Assembly (NCBI GenBank): GCA_947624335.1
Contig: CANQJX010000056.1
Location: 1 to 9,194, forward strand
Direction: 5' to 3'
Source: an uncultured Marvinbryantia sp.
GTDB taxonomy: Bacteria; Bacillota; Clostridia; Lachnospirales; Lachnospiraceae
Length of the DNA: 9,194 bases
Shown: positions 1-6,013 of the stretch, piece after piece
Layout: every line of letters starts with the position of its first letter
How positions within the stretch are numbered: the first letter of the stretch is position 1
The notes under the pieces: model-generated
Told to the model about the DNA's origin: nothing
What the model saw: the letters and a program-made list of their open reading frames with translations, nothing else
The model's database searches: none
Program-made: the position numbers and the translations under genes

Positions 1-229
1 CCTTTTCTTTCTCATTTAAGTCGCCCGTTACCACATAATTATCATAATTTTTTGTACGGAAGCCGTACGCTTCCATCAGTTCCCGCGCCGCCGCCAGAGC
101 CTGCGCCGGCCCCTCGCCGAAAGGCTTTCCCGGCAGTTCCTGCCCGCGCATACTCTGGATGCGCACCAGTTTCTTTAAATCCTCCAGCATCTCCTCTTTG
201 TGCTGGTCAATGTATTGATCCGTTGTCAT
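1..229 (-). CDS. M20-family dipeptidase (PepV/Sapep-like), N-terminal part only
   Basis: This is the first 76 codons of a gene that continues beyond the left edge. The product starts MTTDQYIDQHKEEMLEDLKK and carries the segments LVRIQSMRG, PGKPFGEGP and KNYDNYVV. From memory this is the typical N-terminus of PepV-like M20 metallopeptidases, cytoplasmic two-zinc enzymes that hydrolyse dipeptides, usually about 460 residues long. The zinc ligands and catalytic Glu lie further downstream, so activity cannot be judged here. The ATG at 227-229 has a good Shine-Dalgarno (AAGGAG, 6 nt upstream). It follows hydG on the same strand after 79 nt. It may be read from the hydG transcript, but nothing ties it functionally to hydrogenase maturation. 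Family call fairly sure; exact substrate unknown. Confidence 0.85.
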   Translation of the reverse strand, partial: MTTDQYIDQHKEEMLEDLKKLVRIQSMRGQELPGKPFGEGPAQALAAARELMEAYGFRTKNYDNYVVTGDLNEKEK

Positions 230-265
230 ATTCCGCTCCTTTTTGTTTTCGTTCTAGCAGATAAC

Positions 266-288
266 CTGCCGCCTGCCAGGTACGGCAG
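266..288 (-). other. Hairpin in hydG-dipeptidase gap
   Basis: The 79-nt gap contains a GC-rich inverted repeat with 6-bp arms CTGCCG (266-271) and CGGCAG (283-288) around an 11-nt loop. An alternative pairing, ACCTG with CAGGT, uses overlapping bases. On the minus strand it is followed by TTATCTGCT, not a run of U, so it is not a standard intrinsic terminator. It could slow polymerase or shield the 3' end of the hydG mRNA. I see no convincing promoter for the dipeptidase gene in the gap. Confidence 0.35.
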
Positions 289-308
289 CCGGCCAATATT
301 TCCCGCGG

Positions 309-1727
309 TTAAAACCTAAAATCGCGTTTCCCTTCCTCGATCAGCCGCAGATTCCGTTTTGCAATCTCCCTTGTTTTTTCGCGCGGCACTTTCTCAATCT
401 CCCTGCGGATCAGTTCCTCGCCGATCCTTCTGGTGTCCTCGGAAGCATAATCGATCAAATACTCTTTTAAGGTCATCAGCGCATTGGGATGGCAGCAGTT
501 CTGAATCTGCCCGCTCTTGCACAGGCTCATAAAGCGGTCGCCCGTTCTGCCTTCGCGGTAGCAGGCCGTGCAAAAGCTCGGAATGTAGCCCAGACGCATC
601 AGCCAGTTTACCACCTCGTCCAGCGGACGGTTGTCGCTTACGTCAAACTGCGCCGAATTTTCTTCTTCCGGTTCCGGCTCCACATACCCGCCCACGCTGG
701 TGCGCGATCCGCCGCTGATCTGGGATATGCCCAGGTGCAGTACGCGTTCGCGGCATTTACGGCTTTCGCGCGTAGAAACAATCATGCCGGTATACGGTAC
801 CGCGATACGGATGCAGGCGACCAGTTTGGCAAAGGTATCGTCGTCGATCCCGTTATCAAAGGAATCCGCGTCGATGTCGTCCGCATGACGGATGCGCGGA
901 ACGCTGATCGTATGCGGTCCCACGCCGTGTACCGCTTCCAGGTGCTCGGCATGCATCAGCAGGCCGGCAAACTCATAGCGGTACAGTTCCAGCCCAAACA
1001 GCACGCCGAGTCCCACATCGTCGATGCCGCCCTCCATCGCGCGGTCCATCGCCTCCGTATGGTACGCATAATCGTGCTTTGGGCCGGTAGGATGAAGCTG
1101 CTCATAGCTTTTTTTATGATATGTCTCCTGAAACAAAATATAAGTACCGATTCCCGCCTCTTTCAGCTTGCGGTAATTTTCCACCGTAGTCGCCGCAATG
1201 TTGACGTTGACGCGGCGGATGGCTCCGTTTTTGTGCTGGATGCCATAGATCGTCTTAATGCTTTCCAGAACATACTCAATCGGATTGTTCACCGGGTCTT
1301 CGCCCGTCTCCAGGGCGAGGCGCTTATGCCCCATATCCTGCAGGGCGATTACTTCTCTGCGTATCTCCTCCTGGGATAGTTTTTTGCGCGCGATATGCTT
1401 GTTTTTCAGATGATACGGGCAATAAACGCAGCCGTTGATACAATAGTTGGACAGATACAGCGGCGCAAACATAACGATCCGGTTGCCGTAAAAATCTTTT
1501 TTAATCTGCTCCGCCAGCGCATAAATCTGCTGATTTTTTTCTTCTATCTCGCAGTCCAAAAGCACCATCGCTTCCCGGTGAGACAGTCCTTTGCGCTCTT
1601 TCGCCTTTTCGATAATCTGCTGGATACAGTCTGCGTCGCGGCTATGCTTCTGCCCGTATTCCAGCGTCTCTAAAATTTCCTCATGGCTGATAAATTCCTC
1701 CGCCACCATAGATTTTGGATTGTACAT
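309..1727 (-). CDS. hydG: [FeFe]-hydrogenase H-cluster radical SAM maturase HydG
   Basis: HydG (472 aa) is a cytoplasmic radical SAM tyrosine lyase. It cleaves tyrosine to p-cresol, CO and cyanide and builds the Fe(CO)2(CN) unit used for the H-cluster. The radical SAM motif CX3CX2C is at C96, C100 and C103 (CINGCVYC). The C-terminal auxiliary-cluster motif CX2CX22C is at C386, C389 and C412, which separates HydG from the related thiazole enzyme ThiH. H272 in GPHTISVPR is the likely counterpart of the histidine that holds the labile 'dangler' iron (inference from remembered HydG sequences). Length and the N-terminus (MYNPKSMVAEEFISHEEIL) are normal for the family. The ATG is preceded by GAGGGGG. 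The SseB-family gene ends 20 nt upstream, so both share a transcript with hydF. All key residues are intact. Confidence 0.97.
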   Translation of the reverse strand: MYNPKSMVAEEFISHEEILETLEYGQKHSRDADCIQQIIEKAKERKGLSHREAMVLLDCEIEEKNQQIYALAEQIKKDFYGNRIVMFAPLYLSNYCINGCVYCPYHLKNKHIARKKLSQEEIRREVIALQDMGHKRLALETGEDPVNNPIEYVLESIKTIYGIQHKNGAIRRVNVNIAATTVENYRKLKEAGIGTYILFQETYHKKSYEQLHPTGPKHDYAYHTEAMDRAMEGGIDDVGLGVLFGLELYRYEFAGLLMHAEHLEAVHGVGPHTISVPRIRHADDIDADSFDNGIDDDTFAKLVACIRIAVPYTGMIVSTRESRKCRERVLHLGISQISGGSRTSVGGYVEPEPEEENSAQFDVSDNRPLDEVVNWLMRLGYIPSFCTACYREGRTGDRFMSLCKSGQIQNCCHPNALMTLKEYLIDYASEDTRRIGEELIRREIEKVPREKTREIAKRNLRLIEEGKRDFRF

Positions 1728-1747
1728 TGTTTCCCCCTCTTTCTTTT

Positions 1748-2683
1748 TTATCCTAATTTTTCCCTCCGGATCACTATGCGCAGACTTGCCGGATTGAGGA
1801 TAATGCCTTTTGTTTCTTTATTTAAAAAGCCCTGCAGTTTTGCGCAGTCTATCGGGATCGCCTTAAGATTTTTCCCTTTGATAAATTTCTGCAGCTCCGC
1901 GCCGTCCGTACAGACAGGCTGAAAAATATCCCCGTTTTCCATTTTGACAACCGCCAGCTTCAGATCTTTGGGCGAAACCCGGCCGCCTTCCGGCGCCTGC
2001 AGCGGAAGCAGCAGCCTGCCGCGGGACAGATCCGCCAGCATTTCCTCCTCCAGTTCGCGCAGATAGCCGTTCCTGCGCTGTTCCTTTGGCAGCGCGCATT
2101 CCTGGGTAAAATAAAGCGCGGTTAAAAACAGTTCCGAATTGACTACCGGCTGCGCGCCTTTTGGCGCGTTTGCATAATCAGGCTTCTTCACCAGCTTATC
2201 TAACGGTACGGCAAGCGAATTTGCGCCGCGGTCGATCACAAGTTCATTTACGCCCATTGCATATAAGTTTACATAAAACTGCAAAAATTGCTTCTCCTCC
2301 AGTTTTACGGCCAAAAGCTGCCGGGACTGTTCCCGCGCTTTTTGCACATACGCCTGGACAAACGTTTCCTCGCTGAAAAGAAAAATCTGATCGTTGCAAG
2401 TATCCTCGTCGCAGACCACATAGGGGAGATTGGTTGCTTTGGCAAACGCAACGTATATATGATCCGCTTTTTGCAGGCGGCGCAAAACGGTAAACCGGAA
2501 AAATTCTTCCCGTCCGGCAAAAAATAGCGCCGTCTTTTTATCCTTCCAATTCTTTTCTTTGGTGGCCGCCGCCGAATTTTTCAGGGCGATCAGTTCCTGC
2601 ATGGAACATTTGTCGTAATTTTCCGCGTTAGAATCCGCGGACACCAGTAATTTTTTCAGTTCCTCCTGTTTTTCCGTTTTCAT
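1748..2683 (-). CDS. SseB-family protein, function unknown
   Basis: This 311-aa protein has no signal peptide or membrane segment. Residues about 238-307 fit the SseB domain: a strand LKLAVVKMENG, then FQPVCTD, a helix, AIPIDCAKL, and the signature GIILNPAS. Residues about 70-160 look like a diverged first copy: FTVLRRLQKADHIYVAF, FLFSEETFVQAY, and VNELVIDRGANSLAV in the place of GIILNPAS. The N-terminal 50 residues are charged and probably helical. SseB is named after an enterobacterial protein of unclear role; homologues are common in Firmicutes without a known activity. The start ATG has GAGGAG 8 nt upstream and lies 13 nt after the hydF stop, and hydG starts 20 nt after its stop. Co-transcription with two H-cluster maturases is therefore nearly certain, but a role in maturation is only inferred from position. 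Confidence 0.85.
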   Translation of the reverse strand: MKTEKQEELKKLLVSADSNAENYDKCSMQELIALKNSAAATKEKNWKDKKTALFFAGREEFFRFTVLRRLQKADHIYVAFAKATNLPYVVCDEDTCNDQIFLFSEETFVQAYVQKAREQSRQLLAVKLEEKQFLQFYVNLYAMGVNELVIDRGANSLAVPLDKLVKKPDYANAPKGAQPVVNSELFLTALYFTQECALPKEQRRNGYLRELEEEMLADLSRGRLLLPLQAPEGGRVSPKDLKLAVVKMENGDIFQPVCTDGAELQKFIKGKNLKAIPIDCAKLQGFLNKETKGIILNPASLRIVIRREKLG

Positions 2684-2696
2684 GGTCCTGTCTCCT

Positions 2697-3899
2697 CTAT
2701 TGAAGCATCCGCGCGTAATCCGGCAATATTTCCAGCGCGCGTTCTAAAATCCCGTTCATATAGGCAATGGCCGTTCCGTAATTTGTCACGGGCACCCCGG
2801 CGTCCACGGCGGACGCAATCCGGTAACGCATTTCCCGCTCGGTTACCATGCAGCCGCCGCAGTGAAGCACCAGCTTATAGGGCGAAAGGTCTTCCGGAAA
2901 CTCCGTGCCGGATGTAAAGGCGGTATGCAATGTTTTTCCCGTAAACTGACGCAGCCAGCGCGGCAGTTTGACTGTGCCGATGTCCTCGCACTGCCTGTGG
3001 TGCGTGCATCCTTCCGCAATCAGGACGGTATCCCCGTCCTTTAGCCGGCTGATGCAGGACGCCCCGCGCACGGATTCTTTTAAAGTCCCTTTGTAGCGCG
3101 CCATCAAAATCGAAAAAGAAGTCAGGGCGATATTCTTTGGCGTCTGCGCTGAAACGCTTTGAAACGCCTGACTGTCCGTAATCACCAGCGCCGGCTTTTT
3201 TGCCAGCGACCGCAGGACCGTTTCCAGTTCCGTTTCACGGATCACCACCGATACGGCGCCGCTCTCCAAAAGATCCCGGATCACCTGCTGCTGCGGCAAA
3301 ATCAACCGCCCTTTCGGCGCCGCGGAATCAATCGGCGTTACCAGCACCACCAGATCGTCCGGTTTTACCAGATCCCCCACCAGACGCTTACCGGATGCTT
3401 CCGCCGCGGATAGAGCGGCGATTTTTTCTTTTAGTTCCCGGATGCGGATGTTTTTTAACGCGCTGATATAAATTTCATTTTTATCCGCCTGCGGCCAGGC
3501 GTTACGAAGATCGCACTTATTGTACGCAATCACAAACGGAATCTGTTTTTTTTCAAACGCCGCAAGCAGTTCCCGCTCCGCGTCGCCAAAACCCGCAACA
3601 GCATCCACAACCAGTACCGCCACGTCCGTCTTATTAAGCACCTGCCGCGTTTTTCGCACGCGCAGTTCTCCCAGGCTGCCTTCGTCGTCATATCCCGGCG
3701 TGTCAATGATCATCACCGGTCCCATCGGCAAAAGTTCCATGGTCTTATAGACCGGGTCCGTCGTCGTGCCGCGCACCTGTGATACCACGGCAAGATCCTG
3801 CCCTGTCACAGCGTTTACCACGCTTGATTTTCCCGCGTTGCGCCGTCCGAAAAACCCGATATGGACGCGCTCCGCCGCCGGTGTAGCATTCATTCCCAC
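2697..3899 (-). CDS. hydF: [FeFe]-hydrogenase H-cluster maturation GTPase HydF
   Basis: HydF is the GTPase scaffold that receives the diiron precursor made with HydE and HydG and delivers it to the hydrogenase HydA. Counting from the GTG start (400 aa), the G1 loop GRRNAGKS is at 18-25, G2 RGTTTDP at 43-49, G3 DTPG at 66-69 and G4 NKCD at 127-130. The C-terminal [4Fe-4S] ligand set CxH...HCxxC is C298, H300, H346, C347 and C350, so all key residues are present. I chose the GTG at 3897-3899. It has GGGAGG 8 nt upstream, and VGMNATP aligns with the usual HydF start (M-S-L-N-x-T-P). Alternatives are an ATG at 3893 (14 nt from the same site), an ATG at 3920 or a TTG at 3929; neither of the last two has a Shine-Dalgarno. 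It is the first gene of the hydF-sseB-hydG run. Confidence 0.96.
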   Translation of the reverse strand: MGMNATPAAERVHIGFFGRRNAGKSSVVNAVTGQDLAVVSQVRGTTTDPVYKTMELLPMGPVMIIDTPGYDDEGSLGELRVRKTRQVLNKTDVAVLVVDAVAGFGDAERELLAAFEKKQIPFVIAYNKCDLRNAWPQADKNEIYISALKNIRIRELKEKIAALSAAEASGKRLVGDLVKPDDLVVLVTPIDSAAPKGRLILPQQQVIRDLLESGAVSVVIRETELETVLRSLAKKPALVITDSQAFQSVSAQTPKNIALTSFSILMARYKGTLKESVRGASCISRLKDGDTVLIAEGCTHHRQCEDIGTVKLPRWLRQFTGKTLHTAFTSGTEFPEDLSPYKLVLHCGGCMVTEREMRYRIASAVDAGVPVTNYGTAIAYMNGILERALEILPDYARMLQ

Positions 3900-3907
3900 A
3901 ATCGTTT

Positions 3908-3912
3908 CCTCC
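3908..3912 (-). promoter_or_regulatory. Shine-Dalgarno that sets the hydF start
   Basis: GGAGG on the minus strand (part of GGGAGGA) is 8 nt from the GTG at 3899 and 14 nt from the ATG at 3893. It lies inside the reading frame if the upstream ATG at 3920 or TTG at 3929 were used. This favours GTG as the true start. Confidence 0.7.
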
Positions 3913-3960
3913 CGCGCCATACGGCGCAAAAATTTCTGCTTTTAAAAGTCCAAAAAAATG

Positions 3961-3989
3961 TTGACATTCTTTCATTATTGCGTTAGAAT
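3961..3989 (+). promoter_or_regulatory. Sigma-A-type promoter of the tRNA-Arg gene
   Basis: A perfect -35 box TTGACA (3961-3966) and a -10 box TAGAAT (3984-3989, 5 of 6 to consensus) are separated by exactly 17 nt. Transcription would start near 3996, about 25 nt before the tRNA 5' end, leaving a short leader for RNase P to remove. This is the strongest promoter seen in the window, as expected for a stable RNA gene. Confidence 0.88.
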
Positions 3990-4001
3990 AAGTGCTGTTC
4001 A
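3974..4001 (-). promoter_or_regulatory. Candidate hydF promoter overlapping the tRNA promoter
   Basis: On the minus strand, TGAACA (3996-4001, 4 of 6 to -35) and AATAAT (3974-3979, 5 of 6 to -10) are 16 nt apart and point toward hydF. The start would fall near 3967, giving a leader of about 70 nt. It shares bases with the tRNA promoter on the other strand. The match is moderate and could be chance; read-through from the DUF4317 gene is an alternative, although it would have to cross the tRNA gene antisense. Confidence 0.3.
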
Positions 4002-4020
4002 GTCAGAACAAACCTGTTTT

Positions 4021-4094
4021 GTGCGTTTAGCTCAGCTGGATAGAGCGTTTGGCTACGGACCAAAAGGTCGGGGGTTCGAATCCTCTAACGCACG
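4021..4094 (+). tRNA. tRNA-Arg (anticodon ACG)
   Basis: It folds as a full cloverleaf. The acceptor stem is GTGCGTT (4021-4027) with AACGCAC (4087-4093) and discriminator G4094. The D stem is GCTC/GAGC, the anticodon stem TTTGG/CCAAA with loop CTACGGA, and the T arm carries TTCGAAT. The anticodon ACG is at 4055-4057; A34 would be changed to inosine by TadA so that it reads CGU, CGC and CGA. The 3' CCA is not encoded (GTC follows) and must be added by the CCA enzyme. The D-loop and anticodon arm closely match the Bacillus tRNA-Arg(ACG) as I remember it. It stands alone, with its own promoter and terminator, opposite in strand to the genes on both sides. Confidence 0.98.
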
Positions 4095-4107
4095 GTCTTT
4101 CTTTAAG

Positions 4108-4161
4108 AATCAGAGATTGTTTGGAAATGCCGCCATTTCCGATCCAATCCCTGATTTTTTT
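4108..4161 (+). terminator. Intrinsic terminator of tRNA-Arg
   Basis: A long stem is formed by AATCAG-A-GATTG (from 4108) with CAATC-C-CTGATT (to 4156), topped by GGAAAT/ATTTCC around a GCCGCC loop, followed by seven T (4155-4161). It lies 13 nt after the tRNA. Read on the minus strand, the hairpin is preceded by an A run but followed only by TTCTT, so it may also stop transcripts from the DUF4317 gene, less efficiently. I see no separate terminator for that gene in 4095-4219. Confidence 0.9.
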
Positions 4162-4219
4162 ATTTCGGCCGCCTTATATTATAACAGTTTTACAGCCGAA
4201 AAACCACCGGATTCTCTAA

Positions 4220-5371
4220 TTAATCCTGCAAAGAAGCCGTGCTTTTTTCGGACTGCACGATTGAAATTCCGTTTACTTCCACGTCTTCCGTCAGTTCGAT
4301 GACCAGACATCTGCGTCCGTCGATAACGGCGGTTTCCACCAGATCGGCCCTTGCCGGGTTCACCTGGACCACAATATCCCGCGCCTTAATTTCAAATTTG
4401 CGCGTGTTAGCCACATTTTCCGCCACAAAAGACGCGCGTTCCCCCGCCGTCTCCTCAAAGCGGTCGTCAAACTGCTCCAGCTTTTCCCCGCTTACGCCGC
4501 TTGCCGCAAACAGGCGTTTTACATCTTCTTTTTCCAGGATCAAAGGAGACGGTTCTTCCTTTTGTTCCTCAATCATTTCGTTCAGGTTGTCGTGGATCGT
4601 GCGCACCATCTCATAATCGCAGTTCTCCCCTAAGGTCTCCTGAACCAGCGTCTGGAACGTTTCCTTCTGCCCGCCCGCCGTCAGGGGAAGCGTACAGCCC
4701 AGTATGCCGTCCACAAAATCGCTGCACGGCATCTCCGGCTTCTGATTATAATAAAGCAGGCTGTGGACGTCCGCGCTGCGGTCGTGAAACGCCGGAAATA
4801 AAAAGCCGATCAGCGGCATCTCCACCAGCCACTCCTGCAGGCGGCTGGAAAAACAGTTTTCCCGCTCGTTATAAGAGAGGCACGGCTTTGCCGGATTAAC
4901 CGGACAGACGCAGCATATCATATGTTCGTAAACCTCATCGGACGCATCGTACATTTCCAGATTGTCCGAGGCTTTTCCCGGAATATCATACACGCCGTAT
5001 GCCAGTAAGATCAGATAATTTCCGGCATAATAATACGACTCAATGATTTTATCATAAAATTCTTCCAGCACGCCGTCATCCTGCAAGGCGGTATACTTTA
5101 ATTTCATAAGCAGTTCCTGCGTACCGCCCTCGTTCTCCGCCGAAAGGGGAAATTCCATATTCAGGAGGTTTTTCCCAATCGTGCCGGAAAGCGTTTTACG
5201 GAAAATATTCAGGTATTTGAAAAACACTTCTTCGGGAAGGGATAAAAAGGCTTCCCGAAATTGCGTCTTTTTCGTTTTTTCTCCGTCCACATAGCAGCCG
5301 CAGATCCGGCTTATCGGACATTTCTGCTGCGTATATTGTTTTTTAATTTCTGCAATTTCTTTTTTATTCAT
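4220..5371 (-). CDS. DUF4317 domain-containing protein, function unknown
   Basis: This 383-aa soluble protein matches the DUF4317 family along its length. Recognisable segments are MNKKEIAEIKKQYT, ISRICGCYVDGEK (19-32), SLPEEVFFKYLNIFRKTLSG and the nearly invariant GTIGKNLLNMEFP (63-75). No catalytic motif is apparent. Cysteines are notable: C18, C24 and C26 near the N-terminus, C153, C154, C156, C164 and C173 in the middle, and four more at 216, 226, 251 and 355. The last 60 residues (KFEIKARDIVVQVNP, CLVIELTEDVEVNGI) look like a beta-rich domain. The ATG overlaps the stop of the upstream Nudix gene (ATGAATAA), with GAGGAA 5 nt before it, which implies translational coupling. The family is widespread in Clostridia but I know of no assigned role. 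Confidence 0.9.
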   Translation of the reverse strand: MNKKEIAEIKKQYTQQKCPISRICGCYVDGEKTKKTQFREAFLSLPEEVFFKYLNIFRKTLSGTIGKNLLNMEFPLSAENEGGTQELLMKLKYTALQDDGVLEEFYDKIIESYYYAGNYLILLAYGVYDIPGKASDNLEMYDASDEVYEHMICCVCPVNPAKPCLSYNERENCFSSRLQEWLVEMPLIGFLFPAFHDRSADVHSLLYYNQKPEMPCSDFVDGILGCTLPLTAGGQKETFQTLVQETLGENCDYEMVRTIHDNLNEMIEEQKEEPSPLILEKEDVKRLFAASGVSGEKLEQFDDRFEETAGERASFVAENVANTRKFEIKARDIVVQVNPARADLVETAVIDGRRCLVIELTEDVEVNGISIVQSEKSTASLQD

Positions 5372-5885
5372 GCTGTTCCTCTGTCCATATTGTTTTTTTC
5401 ATTTCATCGGCCGTCATATCCGCTCCGTCCAGACAGGCGCGCTGCAACCGGTCGCCTTCATATTCCAGTTTCAAAGAGAAAAACGGTCTGTCTTCTTCCA
5501 GCAGGCGAAGAAAGATCCCGTCTCCTTCCCACAGGTTTAACTGCGGCAGGCGGCGTTTCTCCACCCATTCCAGCTTTCCTTCGTCGCACGGCGCCAGTTC
5601 GCCCGTAAAGCCGTCCGCCGTATAGAGGCACATATATTCCGATTCCCACGTTCCTTCCTTATGACAGATAAACGTTACCAGCGCCCGGAACCGATAGCGG
5701 GTCAGCGTCAGCCCCGTCTCCTCTTTGACTTCGCGCAGCAGACATTCCTCCGGGCTTTCATGCAGCTCAAAGTGGCCGCCGACGCCGATCCACTTATCCT
5801 TATTTACATCCTTTTTTTTGGAGACGCGGTGCAGCATCAGATACGCGCCGTCTTTCTCGATATAACACAGTGTGGTAAGTCCCAT
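5364..5885 (-). CDS. Nudix hydrolase (MutT / 8-oxo-dGTP diphosphatase-like)
   Basis: The protein (173 aa from the chosen start) has a complete Nudix box, GX5EX7REUXEEXGU, at residues 37-59 (G37, E43, R51, E52, E55, E56, G58). These residues bind the metal that cleaves a nucleoside diphosphate linked to another group. The region after it (LEWVEKRRLPQLNLWEGD, then FFSLKLEYEGDRL) resembles MutT-like enzymes annotated as 8-oxo-dGTP diphosphatases, but the box does not fix the substrate. I chose the ATG at 5883-5885: AAAGGA lies 8 nt upstream, and MGLTTLCYIEKDGAYLMLHR is a usual family start. A GTG at 5975 would add 30 residues, but these lie over the predicted promoter. Its stop overlaps the DUF4317 start by 8 nt. 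Confidence 0.92.
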   Translation of the reverse strand: MGLTTLCYIEKDGAYLMLHRVSKKKDVNKDKWIGVGGHFELHESPEECLLREVKEETGLTLTRYRFRALVTFICHKEGTWESEYMCLYTADGFTGELAPCDEGKLEWVEKRRLPQLNLWEGDGIFLRLLEEDRPFFSLKLEYEGDRLQRACLDGADMTADEMKKTIWTEEQHE

Positions 5886-5923
5886 TTTCCTTTTCCTTTG
5901 CCTGGATTCTTTTGACAAGATAC

Positions 5924-5952
5924 AGTATATCCGTTTTTCTTTGTCCGCGCAA
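5924..5952 (-). promoter_or_regulatory. Promoter of the Nudix-DUF4317 unit
   Basis: On the minus strand the -10 box TATACT (5924-5929, 5 of 6) is 17 nt from a weak -35 TTGCGC (5947-5952, 3 of 6). The transcript would start near 5917, with a leader of about 30 nt. The -10 box lies within the symmetric 9-mer ATACTGTAT (minus strand), a possible operator. Confidence 0.55.
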
Positions 5953-5962
5953 GCGCCGGCTC

Positions 5963-5992
5963 TTGACAAATCCACCGCTTCTGCCCTACAGT
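5963..5992 (+). promoter_or_regulatory. Promoter of the GDSL hydrolase gene
   Basis: A perfect -35 TTGACA (5963-5968) is followed after 18 nt by TACAGT (5987-5992, 4 of 6 to -10). Transcription would start near 6000, 14 nt before the ATG at 6014. It is divergent from the Nudix promoter and just upstream of it. Confidence 0.55.
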
Positions 5993-6013
5993 ATGCTTAG
6001 AAAGGCGTAAAAC

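Noticed and set aside
489..1379. Long plus-strand open frame (296 codons)
   Set aside because: It is the antisense shadow of hydG, whose product has all family motifs; the shadow product has no recognisable domain and is an Arg/Ala/His-rich sequence typical of a reverse frame.
3996..4010. Dyad TGTTC-AGTCA-GAACA resembling a LexA box
   Set aside because: The Gram-positive LexA site has GAAC before GTTC; here the order is reversed and the arms are only 5 bp. It lies at the tRNA start site and is probably chance.
4021..4094. tRNA-Arg as an integration site for a mobile element
   Set aside because: No integrase gene and no direct repeat of the tRNA 3' end was seen anywhere in the window; the flanking genes are ordinary chromosomal ones.
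4175..4190. TATAAT-like sequence on the minus strand downstream of the DUF4317 gene
   Set aside because: It has no matching -35 box and no minus-strand gene follows before the tRNA; A/T-rich chance match.
3958..4302. Plus-strand open frame of 114 codons
   Set aside because: It runs through the tRNA promoter, the tRNA-Arg gene and its terminator into the DUF4317 gene, so it cannot be a real coding gene.
5886..5975. 30-codon N-terminal extension of the Nudix protein from a GTG
   Set aside because: It has no Shine-Dalgarno and no family similarity, and it would place coding sequence over the predicted promoter; the ATG at 5885 has a good ribosome site.
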